This document shows positions 1-10,403 of a stretch of 64,000 nt of DNA, one piece after another. Position 1 is the stretch's first letter. Each line of letters begins with the position of its first letter. Origin of the DNA: Biscogniauxia marginata. Taxonomy: Eukaryota; Ascomycota; Sordariomycetes; Xylariales; Xylariaceae. The position numbers and the translations under genes are program-made. The notes beneath the pieces are model-generated. The model was given only the letters and a program-made list of their open reading frames with translations. It searched no databases and had not been told where the DNA came from. The stretch is from contig MU404197.1 of NCBI GenBank assembly GCA_022695795.1, positions 1 to 64,000 on the forward strand. Direction: 5' to 3'.

Positions 1-95
1 TAAAATAAAATAAAATAAAATAAAATAAAATAAAATAAAATAAAATAAAATAAAATAAAATAAAATAAAATAAAATAAAATAAAATAAAATAAAA
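1..95. repeat. (TAAAA)19 pentanucleotide microsatellite
   Basis: Nineteen uninterrupted TAAAA units begin at the first base of the window and end where CGATATT follows. The array may extend beyond the window edge, so its true length is unknown. Such pure arrays are polymerase-slippage products and can also mark assembly breaks. Confidence 0.97.
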
Positions 96-473
96 CGATA
101 TTAATTTATTTATTTTAAAAAAATTTGCCATAGTTGTAATTTGTCGCGCCACATCCATAATATCACCACTTATAAACAGTGCTGTTCGGGCTGCAAACCA
201 ACCACACAAAAGATGGGTTTTATGATGCTTGATTGAATGAAAAACTACCTACTAAGCGCAGACGCGGGGAAAACTACTCTAATCCGGATAAACCACGGGC
301 CGGCCCACAGTGCATTGCATCGTGAGATGAAACATCGCAGCATTTCGTTGCCTTATCAAGTTTCGCTTAAAACCCGGAATATGTATAGATAACAACAGCC
401 TGCTTTCAATCCACGACGCCACTAGTTCCACCATCCTTCATTGTATGTAAATCACAAGGGTTGTGTACAACAC
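96..473. other. Gene-free spacer
   Basis: I see no coding sequence here. It is the presumed downstream flank of the P450 relic that ends at 474, with AT-rich sequence at its left edge. Confidence 0.6.
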
Positions 474-2291
474 TCACACTCCGAATGGGCAGAGGCCCTC
501 CTCGTTCCGCTTAACCAACATCCGCTGCCAAGGCCAGGTAAAGAGAAACTCGTGCATCATCATGTTAGGCGGTCTCTCGGTCCTGGGAAGGAACTTGAAG
601 TCGTACTCGGTAAGTAGCTTCGTGAACATCATCTTAATGGTCAGGCTGGCAAAGAATCTGCCGGGGCATGCCGTCTTTCCATATTCGAAATTAAGCATGG
701 TTGGAGTCGGGTCTAAGAATCTAAATTCGCCCTTTGTCTTATTGCCTTGCAAGCTCTTCACCATATACTTACGGTAGCTTCGCAGTTCGTCAAACGAAGC
801 AGGGTCCGATGTATAGTCGGGGTTGTTCTCAATAGCGTATATAGCCAGACAGACGTACGTACCTTGCGGGACATATAAGCCGCTCTGGAATGTGTAAGGC
901 TGGCGAAATAGCCGCTTCATCCCTAAAATAATAGGGGAAGATACGCATTAAGAGTCGCAAAGGACGCTGTCTAGCTTGTGCAATTTATCATAGGGTATGT
1001 TCTGCCATCCATCAGGACTGCTACCGACAGCACTAATTTCCGCTTGTAGTTCCTTGGTTAGAGTTAAATCTACTGCTGTAATATCGTATAATGTGACATG
1101 GGCTGTGGGGCTTGGAATAATGATTCAATTTCAACTAATAATTTTCTTTGGTCTCAAGGGACTTAAGAGTCTAAGTTCATAGAAGAGGACTGCCAGGAAT
1201 TCTCTGCCTTTTTATACCCAATCTGCCTGTCTGATGGCTCCCCAATGACCATCCTGCCATATGACCAACTAGTCTTGGCAGTTCTCTGGTGTCCATCCGT
1301 GTGATATATAATGCATTCACAATCCTTAATAGCGTCGTGTGAATAGAAGCGAGTGCGAGGAGCACCTGAACATGGGCGATAGACTCCGGGTTGCGATCCC
1401 TTCCTTTAGCCATACAGCTAAGCCACGTGAGGACGTTGAGGTCCTCTCCCTGACTTTGTGGGGTCCAAGAGTTGTCATTCTTGTCTAGGAGTTCTTGAAT
1501 CTTAGGTCCTAGTAGCTTCTTTGCTGACTTTAGATATCCCTGGCATTTCCAATACGAAAGAAATAAGTTAAGTGTTAAGGTAAAGTACGAAAAATAAAAA
1601 TATCTCACAAGATTCGGTATATTTGACGGCAAGGTTTAGCCAGACTGGATTGTTGCTGAAGGCAGGGCCGACAATTACCTCTACTGCCAGTCTCGAAGCT
1701 ATCTTGGCAAACACCTGATAAGGCTGCAATTCAACCCATTCCTCAGCGGTAGGGAAATCTTCCCCAAATGATGCCGTGAGTGTATTCATTCTGTAAGATA
1801 GGAGTCATGGCACTAAGGTTCGGCGTGAGCTTGGGTTGAACGATATAATGATGTAGCCTGTTCTCGAGGATGATATCAAGGCCGGTGAATCTCCCTAGCA
1901 GGTCATTCTCAAGGGCACCACAAGGGCTAGCAATATGTGAAGAGATAATAGACACCTCCTCGAGAAGTGACAATGGCAGACCCACTATATTTCCGCAGCT
2001 CCGAACAAGTTGGAAAGTCCCAGACTTAAACTGCGTAGTCGAGTGGTCAGCAGGAAGCTCTATCTAAACAAATTCATATATTACCTTCTGTTATCCCTGG
2101 CCTATTAGTCTTGCTGCATCCTTCGCAAAGAGAAAGTTCAGCATGAGCCGCGGTGCAGGGACCAATGGGCTGCCGACCAAAGGATGCCTCCCTTGCTTCC
2201 GTACGCTCATCCAACTAGACACTACTTCAAGCCCGATAACCAAAAGCGGCACGATCCAGTATATCTGTTTGAAAATTTCCAATTCGATCAT
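474..2291 (-). pseudogene. Cytochrome P450 pseudogene (CYP68/CYP503-like)
   Basis: This is a remnant of a membrane-anchored P450 monooxygenase of the fungal type that includes gibberellin and other terpenoid oxidases. The ATG at 2291 opens a hydrophobic anchor. Further on come the family segments LLGRFTGLDIILENRLHH (about 1850–1900), an I-helix-like LALASIHTT (about 1340) and the heme loop FEYGKTACPGRFF (about 655–695). An intron at 2031–2084 has canonical ends and a CTGAC branch point. The gene is broken several times: TAA at 2091–2093 in exon 1; a frameshift near 1770–1795 between PILQNE and EEWVELQPYQ; apparent loss of roughly 25 codons near 1560–1600; and TAA at 948–950. At that last stop the obligatory ExxR motif reads D, S, stop, C. 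It is divergent from the MFS relic at 2839, as in biosynthetic clusters. The family call is strong, the subfamily less so, and loss of function is nearly certain. Confidence 0.88.
2031..2084 (-). other. Intron 1 of the P450 relic
   Basis: This 54-bp intron starts GTAATA, has a GCTGAC branch-like site and ends ACGCAG. Removing it joins the codons for QK to FKSGTF, matching the conserved P450 spacing. Its preservation shows the relic arose from a genomic gene and not from a retrocopy. Confidence 0.7.
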
Positions 2292-2838
2292 ATTGAAAAA
2301 AGGAAAGCTTAATGGCGACTTTTTATTGGCTGTATTCGATGCTTATGTTGTTATATGAGGACCAAAGTTGTGAAGAGGTACGAGGTCAATGAAGATACAC
2401 TATAGGAAGATGTATTAGATATATACCCTTCAATAGAAAGCGAAATAATATATTCAACTCCTCTTATATAATAATGTTCACTGTAGTATTCGAATAATGA
2501 TACGTTGCAATGCCCAAATAACGTTTATTCTAATAACCACTGTATTCTAATAAATTATTCATGTGCCATTTGAAAGGTGGCTTGTGAAAAATTAGTGGCC
2601 ATTCAAATTTTCTTTTCATCGCCTGACCCTGTTTAATAATCTCCAACGCGAAAATTACGCTGTGAAACGTCACGTACTCATTAGGTAGGTATATATCGCC
2701 CGTGGTTATTGACACTTTGACTCCGTACCTAGACACCACACTCTCCCCGAAAGTACTATTCATACTACTATATCCATTTCATCTCCCCTAACACCTGTCT
2801 AAGCAAATTGAATTCAATACTCTCTGCAGGCTACCACC
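2292..2838. promoter_or_regulatory. Shared divergent promoter region of the P450 and MFS relics
   Basis: These 547 bp separate the P450 start (2291, minus) from the MFS start (2839, plus), so both upstream regions lie here. The sequence is AT-rich. The right start has a good context (CCACCATGAGC). I cannot name a specific regulator site. Both genes are dead, so any activity is probably vestigial. Confidence 0.5.
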
Positions 2839-4711
2839 ATGAGCGAGGGCTTCGAGATGCAGCGGCCCCGAGAGGGCGATCTAAAAGCACAAGATGACAG
2901 CTCAGTATCTAAAGACACTGCCGAGACACGGGAGGAACAGATAATCGACCCTGAAGACGAAGTTAAGGGCACCAAGCTTATCCTTATTCACACAGCTGTT
3001 TGTCTCGTAAACTTTTTTGGTCGGACTGGTAGGTTCATTATTACCTGCTATATTAGATCCATCACCACCGAGTTCAATTCGATCAAAGATATTTGTTGGT
3101 ACGGCGCTGCATTCCAGGTAGCCCTGTAAGAGTCTCGTTCTCTCTGTCTATTTCCTTCTTTCTTGCTCTCTCCACACTGATCTCGCCCTTGATGCTAGAT
3201 ACTGATGTCTTTATCTGCTTTGTTTTGCAGTTGCGCCAGCCAGCCCCTAGCGGGGAAAACCTTTGTGTTATTCTCCAAGAAGCTTGCCTTTTTGGCATAC
3301 CTGGCCGTTTTTGAGGCTGGTAGCCTGCTCTGTGCTCTGGCGCCATCGTCCAACGCACTCATTGTAGGACGGGCGATTGCTGGTTTAGGAGCGTCGGGCA
3401 CCTTTACCGGTGGTTTTACTATATTGACGACCATGATCCCGCTGCACCGCCGCGCTATATACATCGGCACATGGAGCTCTGTGTTCGGCATCTCCAGCAT
3501 CGTCGGTCCCGTGATCGGGGGGGCCCTGACCCAGCACGTTACATGGCGGTGGTGCTTTTATATCAACCTGCCTATTAGTGGGTTTGCCGCCGCAATATTT
3601 ATACTATTGGCACACTTCAAGCCAGCCGAGACGGAAAAGGTGTCACTACGTGATAAGCTCAAGGCTTTAGACGCTGTGGGCTTCGTTTTATTCGCTGGCG
3701 CTATTACCATGTTGCTCTTCGCCCTTCACTGGGGTGGTGTCGACTTCGCTTGGAAATCTTCAACCATCATCGGCCTTTTCGTTGGCTTCGCCGTAACTAT
3801 CTCCCTCTTTATCCTGTGGCAGCTATATATGCAGGATACCGCATTGATCCTGCCTCGACTTTTTAAGGGAGGTCGAAACGTGTGGCTTCTCTGTACCAGT
3901 TCATTTAAATGGTCCTTTTCAAATCATCATTTACTGGCTGCCCGTTTGGTTTCAAGCTGTCCTCGGGTCCACGCCGACACAAAGTGGCATTAATTACCTC
4001 CCTACCGTTATATCCGATGTGCTTGCCTCTTTCATAGGGTCAGCTATAGTCATGCAACTCGGGTACTGGAATCTGTTCTTATTAGTAGCGGAAGCTTTTG
4101 TGTGCCTTGCTGGAGGCCTTCTAAGCACCATATACCCGGCATCTCAGACGGACACTGGATCGGCTATCAGATTTTTGGTGGCATCGGCTATTCTCTAGCA
4201 AGCACTCTGGTTAGTCACTCAAGAAAGACCAATATTGCTTGGGGTTTCGCTAATATGAAATGCATCCGCTTAGGCACATTTAGGGATGCAAGCATTGCTG
4301 CCCAAAGAACTGGTTCCTATCGGGGCGGCGACTCTATTGATGGTTATATCAACTAGTTGCTCTATCTTCCTCGCTATGGGGCAGACCGTCTTTCAAGGGG
4401 CACTGAGAGCAAACCTTGCTTCGGTTGTGCCACCCGATGTCATTGAATCGATCATATCAGTTGGTGCAACTAATGTTGGGTCTGTTGTGGACACTCCAGC
4501 CCTCTCCGCTGTCATCCGTGCATATGGCAAAGCGGTGACGCAAGTCTTTGTAAGTTTCAATATGGTGTTCAAACTTCGAATAGTTAGGCTGACGCCAGAC
4601 CAGTATATTCCTGCTGGTGCGCCAGTCATCTCGTTCATCTTGGTAGCATGCTGCAGGTGGATAATGACAAAGAAGCAACCATCGAAGGACAAGATGACAC
4701 AGGTTTCATAA
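2839..4711 (+). pseudogene. MFS transporter pseudogene (14-TM drug/toxin efflux type)
   Basis: This was a DHA14/TRI12-like major-facilitator pump of the kind that exports fungal metabolites. Recognisable parts are DICWYGAAF before the first intron, the GRAIAGLGASGTFTGG segment and the motif-C-like GPVIGGALTQHVTWRWCFYINLP, which spans about 3500–3570. Later come HWIGYQIFGGIGYSLA and a C-terminal LPKELVPIGAA block. Introns are at 3126–3230, 4210–4273 (CTAAT branch) and 4550–4603. The segment from about 3905 to 4150, which encodes IIYWLPVWFQ and following helices, lies one base out of frame with both flanks. Two compensating-type frameshifts therefore exist, and the unshifted frame stops at 3991–3993. 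The normally conserved acidic residue of TM1 also seems lost (GRTGRFIITCYIRS). It pairs divergently with the broken P450. Confidence 0.85.
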
Positions 4712-5191
4712 TACAGCGATATAAATACACCCTCATACATGTTTCTACAGATCTAAAAATTGTTCTTGCTTCATTAGATACCAAATGATGCTTAGACATA
4801 TTAGCATGGTATCGGTTATTTTTATTATCATACTGCAGAAATCCTCAAGTTTCAATACAAACTTTATTGAAGATTCAACCCTAATGTCACGTAATTAAAG
4901 CATAAAGTCAAGTGTACTGTCCAAATATGTTGTGTCTCGAGAATAGTCGGCAGACTCCAAGCAGGGACTTATTCGTCTCATAATGACTTCAGATTCTCCC
5001 GGCATGGTCTAGGGGCTATACTGTGAGATAAGCTTGGGTAATGACCATATCAGCTTATGTACCTCGCAACTGGATTGCTCTTAGCCAAAAGGTTATTCTA
5101 GTTGATGTGCTCTAGGCTAATCCTACTTCGACAAGGTCAAGTAGCTGGAAACGATGGGTTTACATATACCCATTTAGCAAAGCGCACTTCC
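4712..5191. other. Convergent spacer, no gene seen
   Basis: This spacer lies between the 3' end of the MFS relic and the 3' end of the GST relic. It is AT-rich and carries no recognisable coding or RNA signal. Confidence 0.55.
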
Positions 5192-6251
5192 TTACTTCTG
5201 TGGAGGGGTGATATCTTCACCCGCCTCAATCTTGGCCTGATACTCGCTGAATGATTTTGTACCCTTTGGCATGCCGTTCCACATTAGGCCTTGTTCATCC
5301 ATCAATCTGGCTCTAGTCTCCATGGCATTCTTCCACGACTTTCGCGAGGTCATACGCTCGTGCCAAGCCTTCACATTGGGGAAGCCGTTAAACTTTTCCG
5401 GCTCTGGTACCCCTAGCGAGGTATCTACCCTCTCGTTCCAAGGGACAAAAGCCATGTCGGCATAAGTCATCTTGTCACCTACGAGCCATTTCCTGCCCTC
5501 GAGGTAGCCATTCAGGACACCTAGGACACGAGTAACTTGGTTGGTATAACGCTCGATCGCCGAGGGGACTTTCTCAGAATGGAGATGTAAGAACCTGTGG
5601 CAATAAGTGTTAGAGAGCAATCCCCCTTTCAAAAGACGCATGACTTACCAGCCCGCTGTGCCATAGTAAGGGCCCTGCCCGCTTGTGACGACATTATTAC
5701 GTCACACAGATAGCTATATAGCTAGTAATCTTCAAGAGTCTCTCTTGGAGATGCTCCCTCTCCAAGAATAATACAATTGATAAACACCAAGAAAAGAGTC
5801 CTCGCACCGCTCATCTGAAAATGAAGCCACTGGTTCAAGTGGTGCTTCTACTTGAAGGTAGTGTAGGTTAGGGTATTCTTGGTATCATATTGCTCGATAA
5901 GATATGAGATGATCGCACCCGACTCCCATAGGGTCAGACCAGTATTGGAGTCCTCGATAACTGGAACACGGCCATTGGGGTTGATATCAATCAAAGGCCT
6001 CTTCTTGACATCGTCGAACTTTATGGACGTGATTTCATATGGGACTTGCAGCTCCTCGAGTACAAAGACAACCTACAAAGGAGTTCAGCACAATGACTTA
6101 ACGAGTGGCCTCCTAGTCATAGCAATACCCACCTTCCAGGGGTTGGGCCCGGGAGATGGTGATGTGTTAGCAGATACCAAAAGTAAGAAGCAATAAAAAA
6201 TAGCTGGATGGTAAGCGTACGAGTTAACCACACGCGAACGGGCTTGGTCAT
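5192..6251 (-). pseudogene. Glutathione S-transferase pseudogene (Ure2p-like)
   Basis: This is a Ure2p-type GST, which would conjugate glutathione to electrophiles in the cytosol. The thioredoxin-fold part includes GPNPWK, LEELQVPYEI and the glutathione-binding stretch NPNGRVPVIED, then WESGAIISYL. The helical C-terminal domain includes NQWLHFQMSG, then VLGVLNGYLEGRKWLVGDKMTYAD and FVPWNER. ATG at 6251 starts MTKPVRVW, as in the family. Introns at 6073–6132 and 5595–5648 are canonical. A TAG at 5848–5850 falls between TYTTFK and KHHLNQW, inside conserved coding sequence where no intron fits. Two further introns lack convincing acceptors. The stop would remove the whole C-terminal domain. It sits beside the broken P450 and MFS genes. 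A single sequencing error at 5849 could in principle explain the stop, but the damaged splice sites make decay more likely. Confidence 0.75.
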
Positions 6252-7677
6252 GTTTTCGTGCGTGCTGTAGGGGAAGAAAAAGTCAGATCTTGACGGTTAG
6301 GTACCTGGCGGTAAAGGTGATGAATGATGAACGAGTTTGGAATTGTGGTATATGTAAGTGGGAAGGTGGTTTTAACGGCCGTCTGGTATTAGATGTCACA
6401 TTTAGCAATAAAGGTCCAAAGTACCTGAAACCCACCGGTCCAAGGCCTGAACCAACTGTACCTACTCCTTACACTGCTGTGTAACTATGGTTGGGGCGGG
6501 GTTTATTACCCACCTAACATGCAAGTTTCCATTGGAGTCATCAAAGCGGATGGTTTTATATCTCGGGGGTTTGCTCCTTCGTTAGGTAGTGTAATCCATG
6601 TACTGCCTTCTTTAACTCTTATGCGCAGACAGGCTGTCCAGATGGTGCTAAAACTGAGCTCGATGGGTTGGACTGGGAACACCCAGCAGCGAGCCTCCCT
6701 ATGGTATGATTGCGTATTATCCCCCCCTTTAGGGGCCTACGGTGTCTCTCCCCATGTATAACTTTCAGGAGCTAATAGACCACCTATGCACCCGAAACCC
6801 GGTTCCCTTTAAATGGCTAAATACCTACCTAGGTAGTTATGGAACTAAAGATAATATCAATTAATGTGGTAACCTGTAAAGTATATATTCACAGAATCCA
6901 AAAGATGTAATTTACTATCATTAAGTGTCGTCCTTGCCAACCCTCCTTTTCTTTGTCTTAGAACGCAGCGAAACTAGACGACATATCGCAGTCGCTAGAA
7001 GATGCCCCTTTTATCCCCTAAATGTTTCTCGAATTTCACTGCATTTCCGGAATCACATGGCGGCTTCTATCATTAAACCCAGTGCATGTTCTATTACAAC
7101 CAAGAACTACTTGCGCGGTGAACCGTACGGTGAGTTCACCTGATTAAACCCATAGTGGTGCTTTTGGTGGGATGATTTCTACTCTAGGTAGATGTTAAGA
7201 TGTTAAATTGCACTCATAGGTAGGTAGTCAGCTATAAAAGCTTCATGCATATTGGGTGGCATGGAAAGCGTTGAGATATATTCAGAAAACAATTGCTAGA
7301 AGCCTGGAGAGTACAAGTCTTTTGTTCATATAACAAAGAAACAAGAGTAGACAAGAGATACAAGAGACAAAATTTACTTCTAGTAAAAACGACTAGTCAT
7401 CGCTCACAATGCATTCTTGTTTAGTACTACGCTCCTTTGACTACCACAAAGGCACATTGATCTCGCAATGAAAGAGCTTGTTCTAGCCCCATAGAGTTTA
7501 AAACACATATAAACGGAGGTAATTAAATCAAAAAATTTCTTATAAATCGAAGTTTCTACGAAAATCCTGTCTCCTGTCGAAGCCATATTCCTGTACATAA
7601 CTCGTAAACGGGGCATCCTAACCATAACGTTGTTGCCATCACCGCTGTAGATCAGTGACTTATCCAAGCTGGAAGTA
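6252..7677. other. Gene-poor spacer
   Basis: I recognise no coding sequence in this 1.4 kb. It contains short TAGGTAGGTA-type motifs (near 6827 and 7208) and AT-rich runs. The right end is the upstream region of the orphan gene at 7678. Confidence 0.5.
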
Positions 7678-8955
7678 ATGTCGCACTCTCCACTTCTCCG
7701 CACCGTAATGCGCTCTGTCCTGGACCGACGGAGTGACTCCCTGGCAAGCTACGAGATAGATATGGAGACGGCATGCCTCGATCTCCACCGACTCCCGAAC
7801 CCGAGGACCTTCGACACCGATGGCTGGACCGAATGTCGAAAGACGTATGAAAGCAAGAAGATGCGCGACGAGCAACGTGACGAGTCCCAACGGCTCTTCA
7901 TAAAGTCCTTCAACCAGGAGACCAAACAGTGGAGGACTAGAGAGAAGTCACCCTGGCTCTTCAAGATGCGAGCCATGTTCAAGGGCGTGCTCCCAGCAAG
8001 AGACATGCAGATAAAGCTCGCCGTCGCCCGCTCCGGCTTCCTCGAGTGGCGCCCGCGCACCGTGACCGACTCCCTCCAGGCCGAGGACAGCTTCCTCCAC
8101 TGCGTGCCCAGCTACGGGATGGTCGATATAGGTGAGCAGGGAGTCATCGAATGGAATAGCCTCCACTCATATATCTCGCCCAGGTTCGTGCCCAAGCCGC
8201 ACTTCTACCACGAGCGCAAACGGCTGCAGGCCAAGTGCGCCGAGTTCGCCGACTTCGTTGCCGCGCAGGCGAAGGCCAAGCCCCCGAAGCGCATCGAGAT
8301 CCCCCGGCCGGAAGACGATACCTCGGACGGGGGGTGCCGGTCCGACGAAGACTCGTTGTCGGACGAGGACGAGGAGGTTGTGACAACTAAGAAAGGAGGA
8401 GCCACGAAGCGGAAGCGCGGCACGAAGAACAAGCCAAAGAAGCAGCCGGCGAAGAAGCGGGCCAGAAAGCCGGCCCGGACCACCAAGATGTTCGACAGTG
8501 TCGTCCACGACAAGCAGCAGCTGTACGCACAGACGCGGAACCGTTTCTGCCTGATGCAGCAGCGGGTACCGCGGGCCGAGATCCCCGCGTTCGAGCTGAT
8601 CTGGCGGAAGGCTCGGGAGCTGCGAAAGCGCCGCGAGATGAAGTCCGTGGCCATGGACGTCGACGCCCCGGAGGAGACGGAGGAGGAGCGCGCGCGGAGA
8701 CTGCTAGCCATCAATGGTATCGTGATCCCTGTCGATCTCTCCGCGTGCGAGGAAGACCCCGAAGAGGAGGAGAAAGAGCTGACCATGGACGAGGCGAGAG
8801 CGTACCGCAGGTGGAAGAAGGGGGCCGCGAGGTCGTTCTTCGAGGAACGCGACGCGTATATGCGGATCCGGGTCTATCAGGAGCGAGTCCCCGACCGAGA
8901 GCTGATACGTTCCGCGCAGAGACTCGTTGCGTTTTGGCAGGCCCGCAAGGCTTAG
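7678..8955 (+). CDS. Orphan charged protein with nuclear-localisation-like region
   Basis: This is an uninterrupted 425-codon reading frame. I do not recognise the family. Residues about 1–190 look folded, with many aromatic and charged residues. Residues about 210–240 are acidic and serine-rich (SDEDSLSDEDEE). Residues about 240–275 are very basic, with clusters such as KRKRGTKNKPKK and KKRAR, a strong nuclear-localisation-type pattern. The rest is charged and probably helical, with an acidic insert (EEDPEEEEKE) near residue 360. Third codon positions are G/C-rich, unlike the AT-rich flanks, which supports genuine coding. The ATG at 7678 is the first in frame. A nuclear role is plausible from composition only; no catalytic motif is visible. 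Confidence 0.72.
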   Translation: MSHSPLLRTVMRSVLDRRSDSLASYEIDMETACLDLHRLPNPRTFDTDGWTECRKTYESKKMRDEQRDESQRLFIKSFNQETKQWRTREKSPWLFKMRAMFKGVLPARDMQIKLAVARSGFLEWRPRTVTDSLQAEDSFLHCVPSYGMVDIGEQGVIEWNSLHSYISPRFVPKPHFYHERKRLQAKCAEFADFVAAQAKAKPPKRIEIPRPEDDTSDGGCRSDEDSLSDEDEEVVTTKKGGATKRKRGTKNKPKKQPAKKRARKPARTTKMFDSVVHDKQQLYAQTRNRFCLMQQRVPRAEIPAFELIWRKARELRKRREMKSVAMDVDAPEETEEERARRLLAINGIVIPVDLSACEEDPEEEEKELTMDEARAYRRWKKGAARSFFEERDAYMRIRVYQERVPDRELIRSAQRLVAFWQARKA

Positions 8956-10403
8956 GCATGGAACTGTGAGAAAAGGTTTTGGCGTCGGGCTGTATGATAT
9001 TTGGGAGAATTTTTTTGTTGTTTAATTAACGTAAACATATCATCTAAAGTAATATTGTATAACACTTAATACCATCATAAACCTCTCTTTCCTTATTCTA
9101 TTTCGTATGTGAAGTTAAATACAGGTCCGCATGTTATTCTAAGGACACGTAGGGTAACTTGAGCACACACGACCTTGCCCAAGGGCGACGACGCGGTCGT
9201 AAAAGCCACTAGTGGCGGTCACACCTCAGCTTATACTGAGCCGTATTCCTTAGGTCCACTGAGAACTGTAGCTGCACGGGGAAGGAGTTCGGATACTTGC
9301 ACCTATATGTACCCAGGTAGCTATACAATATCTCCCAGAAGGGAGACGTATGGAAACTTTGTGTTTTACCAGAGGATACTGCAGGACTATGGCGGCCGTA
9401 TTTACGGGCATAGGAATATTTTGGTGGTTGATCTCATTGATGAAACCGAAGTTAAGAATGGTTTAATATTAAAAGGAGGAGGATGTTGTAGGTTTCCCAC
9501 ACAACCCCAAGCATCATATAAGAGGGTGGTAAAGGGGCTGATAGGGGTTGCATCTTTGTAGTACAGTGTCCCTAAGTAACCACTATTTTTGTTAATCGGA
9601 TGGGTCCCGGGTACTTACGTTGAATAATGTTAGATAGACTGGAACGAGGAAGCGTTGTCGAAGTGCTCTTCCACAACCCACGTCTATAGGTATGTTAACA
9701 AAAAACAGACAGCTCTATCAGGATTATTGCGTAAAATTCTCTTATAATTGCATGATACCATCTTCCTAGGCGCCGCAGAAAGGGATGTAGGTACCTAATA
9801 GGATGGACTGCCCAAGTACAGGTACTTATCAGGTTGAATGGAAATAATCCCAATCTCTTCAATTTAGAAGACTGTTGTTATAAAAGAAAAAAGAGTAGCA
9901 ATTAGCAACCCTCTGTCCCTTTTTCGACTCATCTTCCTCTCATAGTGAACGGGATTATATCGGGTAGTCCCTAGTTCAGGTAGGCATAACGTAGAGTAGG
10001 ATACACATCCTGTAGTATTTATCACTGGGTTGGGCACTACACCATAGCAATGTATGTTATGTTTTAGCCATTGGCAAAGAATAAAACATGGGCAGATAGA
10101 TGATCATATTACCTCCCAGAGTCTTAATCTGAATGTAGAACCACCAACGTCGAGATTGCCGACTGAGAAAAGGGACCCGTCCACCATTAGATCGACCTCG
10201 AGGCCTTCCTACTTGCCTAGTCACGATAGTATAAGTATATGGAGGAGGATGTGTTTCACAGATTATCATTTCGGATTTAGAATTAATATCCAGCCAGCAT
10301 GATGACGGTAGTCTACTACTCTTCGCAGAGGCTGGTCAAGCATCTAACTAACCTAGGTGAGCTCTACTCAGAAAAGAAAATCAACCGAAGCCCCCTTCAC
10401 AAC
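8956..10403. other. Gene-poor spacer
   Basis: There is no recognisable gene. A 128-codon open frame near 9175–9561 lacks an ATG at its start and has no family resemblance, so I do not call it. The right end is the 3' flank of the GPCR gene. Confidence 0.5.

Noticed and set aside
9175..9561. 128-codon open frame on the plus strand
   Set aside because: It begins at TTG, not ATG, has no family resemblance and has neutral codon usage.
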